Below, piece after piece: positions 50,265 to 50,459 of a stretch of DNA of 50,459 nt (its first letter is position 1; each line of letters starts with the position of its first letter). The notes below the pieces were generated by a model. The model was not told the DNA's origin and did not search any database. It worked only from the letters and a program-made list of their open reading frames with translations. The DNA is from Gammaproteobacteria bacterium. Its GTDB lineage: Bacteria > Pseudomonadota > Gammaproteobacteria > Pseudomonadales > Cellvibrionaceae. A program made the position numbers and the translations under genes. The stretch spans positions 1 through 50,459 of the forward strand of contig JAGKWY010000086.1 of assembly GCA_021151625.1 (NCBI GenBank), given 5' to 3'.

Positions 50265-50285
50265 AAGCCAGGTATAACCTGGCTT
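50265..50285 (-). terminator. Hairpin between pilZ and tatD
   Basis: AAGCCAGG (50265-50272) and CCTGGCTT (50278-50285) form a perfect 8 bp stem with a 5-base loop. On the minus strand it is followed by TGTTGTTTTT, so it would terminate or attenuate transcription from pilZ towards tatD. Confidence 0.65.
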
Positions 50286-50359
50286 CGGGGAAACTCGGTG
50301 GGAGGCAGATTTTACATGCTGCCCGCATTACATGATATGGCCACAGGTGTTACGGGGAA

Positions 50360-50459
50360 CTACATGGTATGGGTAGGCTTATCTGAGTTGAGCATACCGG
50401 CCAGATAGGTTTCGATTTTGTTGATGGCGGTATTGTCCTGATCGCTAAATTGCACCCCT
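50360..50459 (-). CDS. pilZ: C-terminus of type IV pilus protein PilZ (partial)
   Basis: The last 33 codons, from the window edge to the TAG at 50360, read GVQFSDQDNTAINKIETYLA followed by GMLNSDKPTHTM. This matches the end of the short PilZ protein of Pseudomonas, which finishes in a SDRPTHTM-type tail. PilZ is needed for type IV pilus assembly. In Pseudomonas it also lies directly upstream of tatD, supporting the call. The beginning is outside the window. Confidence 0.85.
   Translation of the reverse strand, partial: GVQFSDQDNTAINKIETYLAGMLNSDKPTHTM

Noticed and set aside
1..50459. CRISPR arrays, tRNA or rRNA genes, insertion sequences, prophage
   Set aside because: No regularly spaced repeats, no cloverleaf or rRNA-like segments and no transposase or phage structural proteins were seen; the DUF1353 domain alone does not make a prophage.

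Overview
The window looks like chromosome of a Cellvibrio-type gammaproteobacterium (Cellvibrionaceae, near Pseudomonas). This is inferred from a Pseudomonas-like flagellar gene order, sigma-54 regulation by FleS/FleR, a PilZ C-terminus next to tatD, and medium GC content. I saw no rRNA, tRNA, CRISPR array, prophage or insertion sequence. The assignment is by protein and synteny recognition only.

Layout. (1) 0.1-14.1 kb: a leftward flagellar block. In transcription order it runs fleS, fleR, [a VapBC-like toxin-antitoxin pair and a 66-aa convergent gene inserted], fliE, fliF, fliG, fliH, fliI, fliJ, hsbA, hsbR, an hptB-like gene and fliK. Good sigma-54 promoter matches precede fleS and fliE. 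(2) 14.3-17.4 kb: a yybP-ykoY-type manganese riboswitch with a GDT1/UPF0016 cation exporter, then a CDP-alcohol phosphatidyltransferase overlapped by a UPF0104 flippase-like protein. (3) 17.3-22.8 kb: a DUF1353 protein, a large secreted VIT/VWA/DUF2135 protein, a GyrI-like protein and a YdjM-like membrane hydrolase. (4) 22.8-26.8 kb: two divergent operons. One encodes a RibD-type reductase, a zinc alcohol dehydrogenase and a broken 6-pyruvoyl-tetrahydropterin-synthase-like gene; the other encodes a GT4 glycosyltransferase and a methyltransferase. With the membrane genes of block 2 this looks like an undescribed pterin-/pyrimidine-linked glycoconjugate pathway. (5) 26.8-37.2 kb: a long leftward run that includes a tightly packed glycan operon (alpha-toroid protein, radical SAM/SPASM enzyme, two-domain glycosyltransferase, methyltransferase, WecB epimerase, sulfatase/LTA-synthase-like protein), headed by a CbiM-like permease, a HIT protein and an unknown protein. 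(6) 37.3-50.5 kb: housekeeping genes: YaiI, the DEAD-box helicase DeaD, a TonB-like membrane protein, RapA, a hexose-6-phosphate mutarotase, malate dehydrogenase, dihydrolipoyl dehydrogenase, a membrane protein, dimeric dUTPase, TatD and the end of PilZ.

A striking property of this window is that at least seven conserved genes (fliF, fleS, the PTPS-like gene, deaD, rapA with its downstream neighbour, mdh and tatD) each lack a short internal or terminal stretch. The missing part is generally tens of codons, and the flanks are joined directly, often out of frame, with no mobile element. Seven such lesions in 50 kb suggest an assembly that dropped short segments, although real gene decay cannot be excluded from sequence alone. 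Functional statements about those genes refer to the presumed intact gene.
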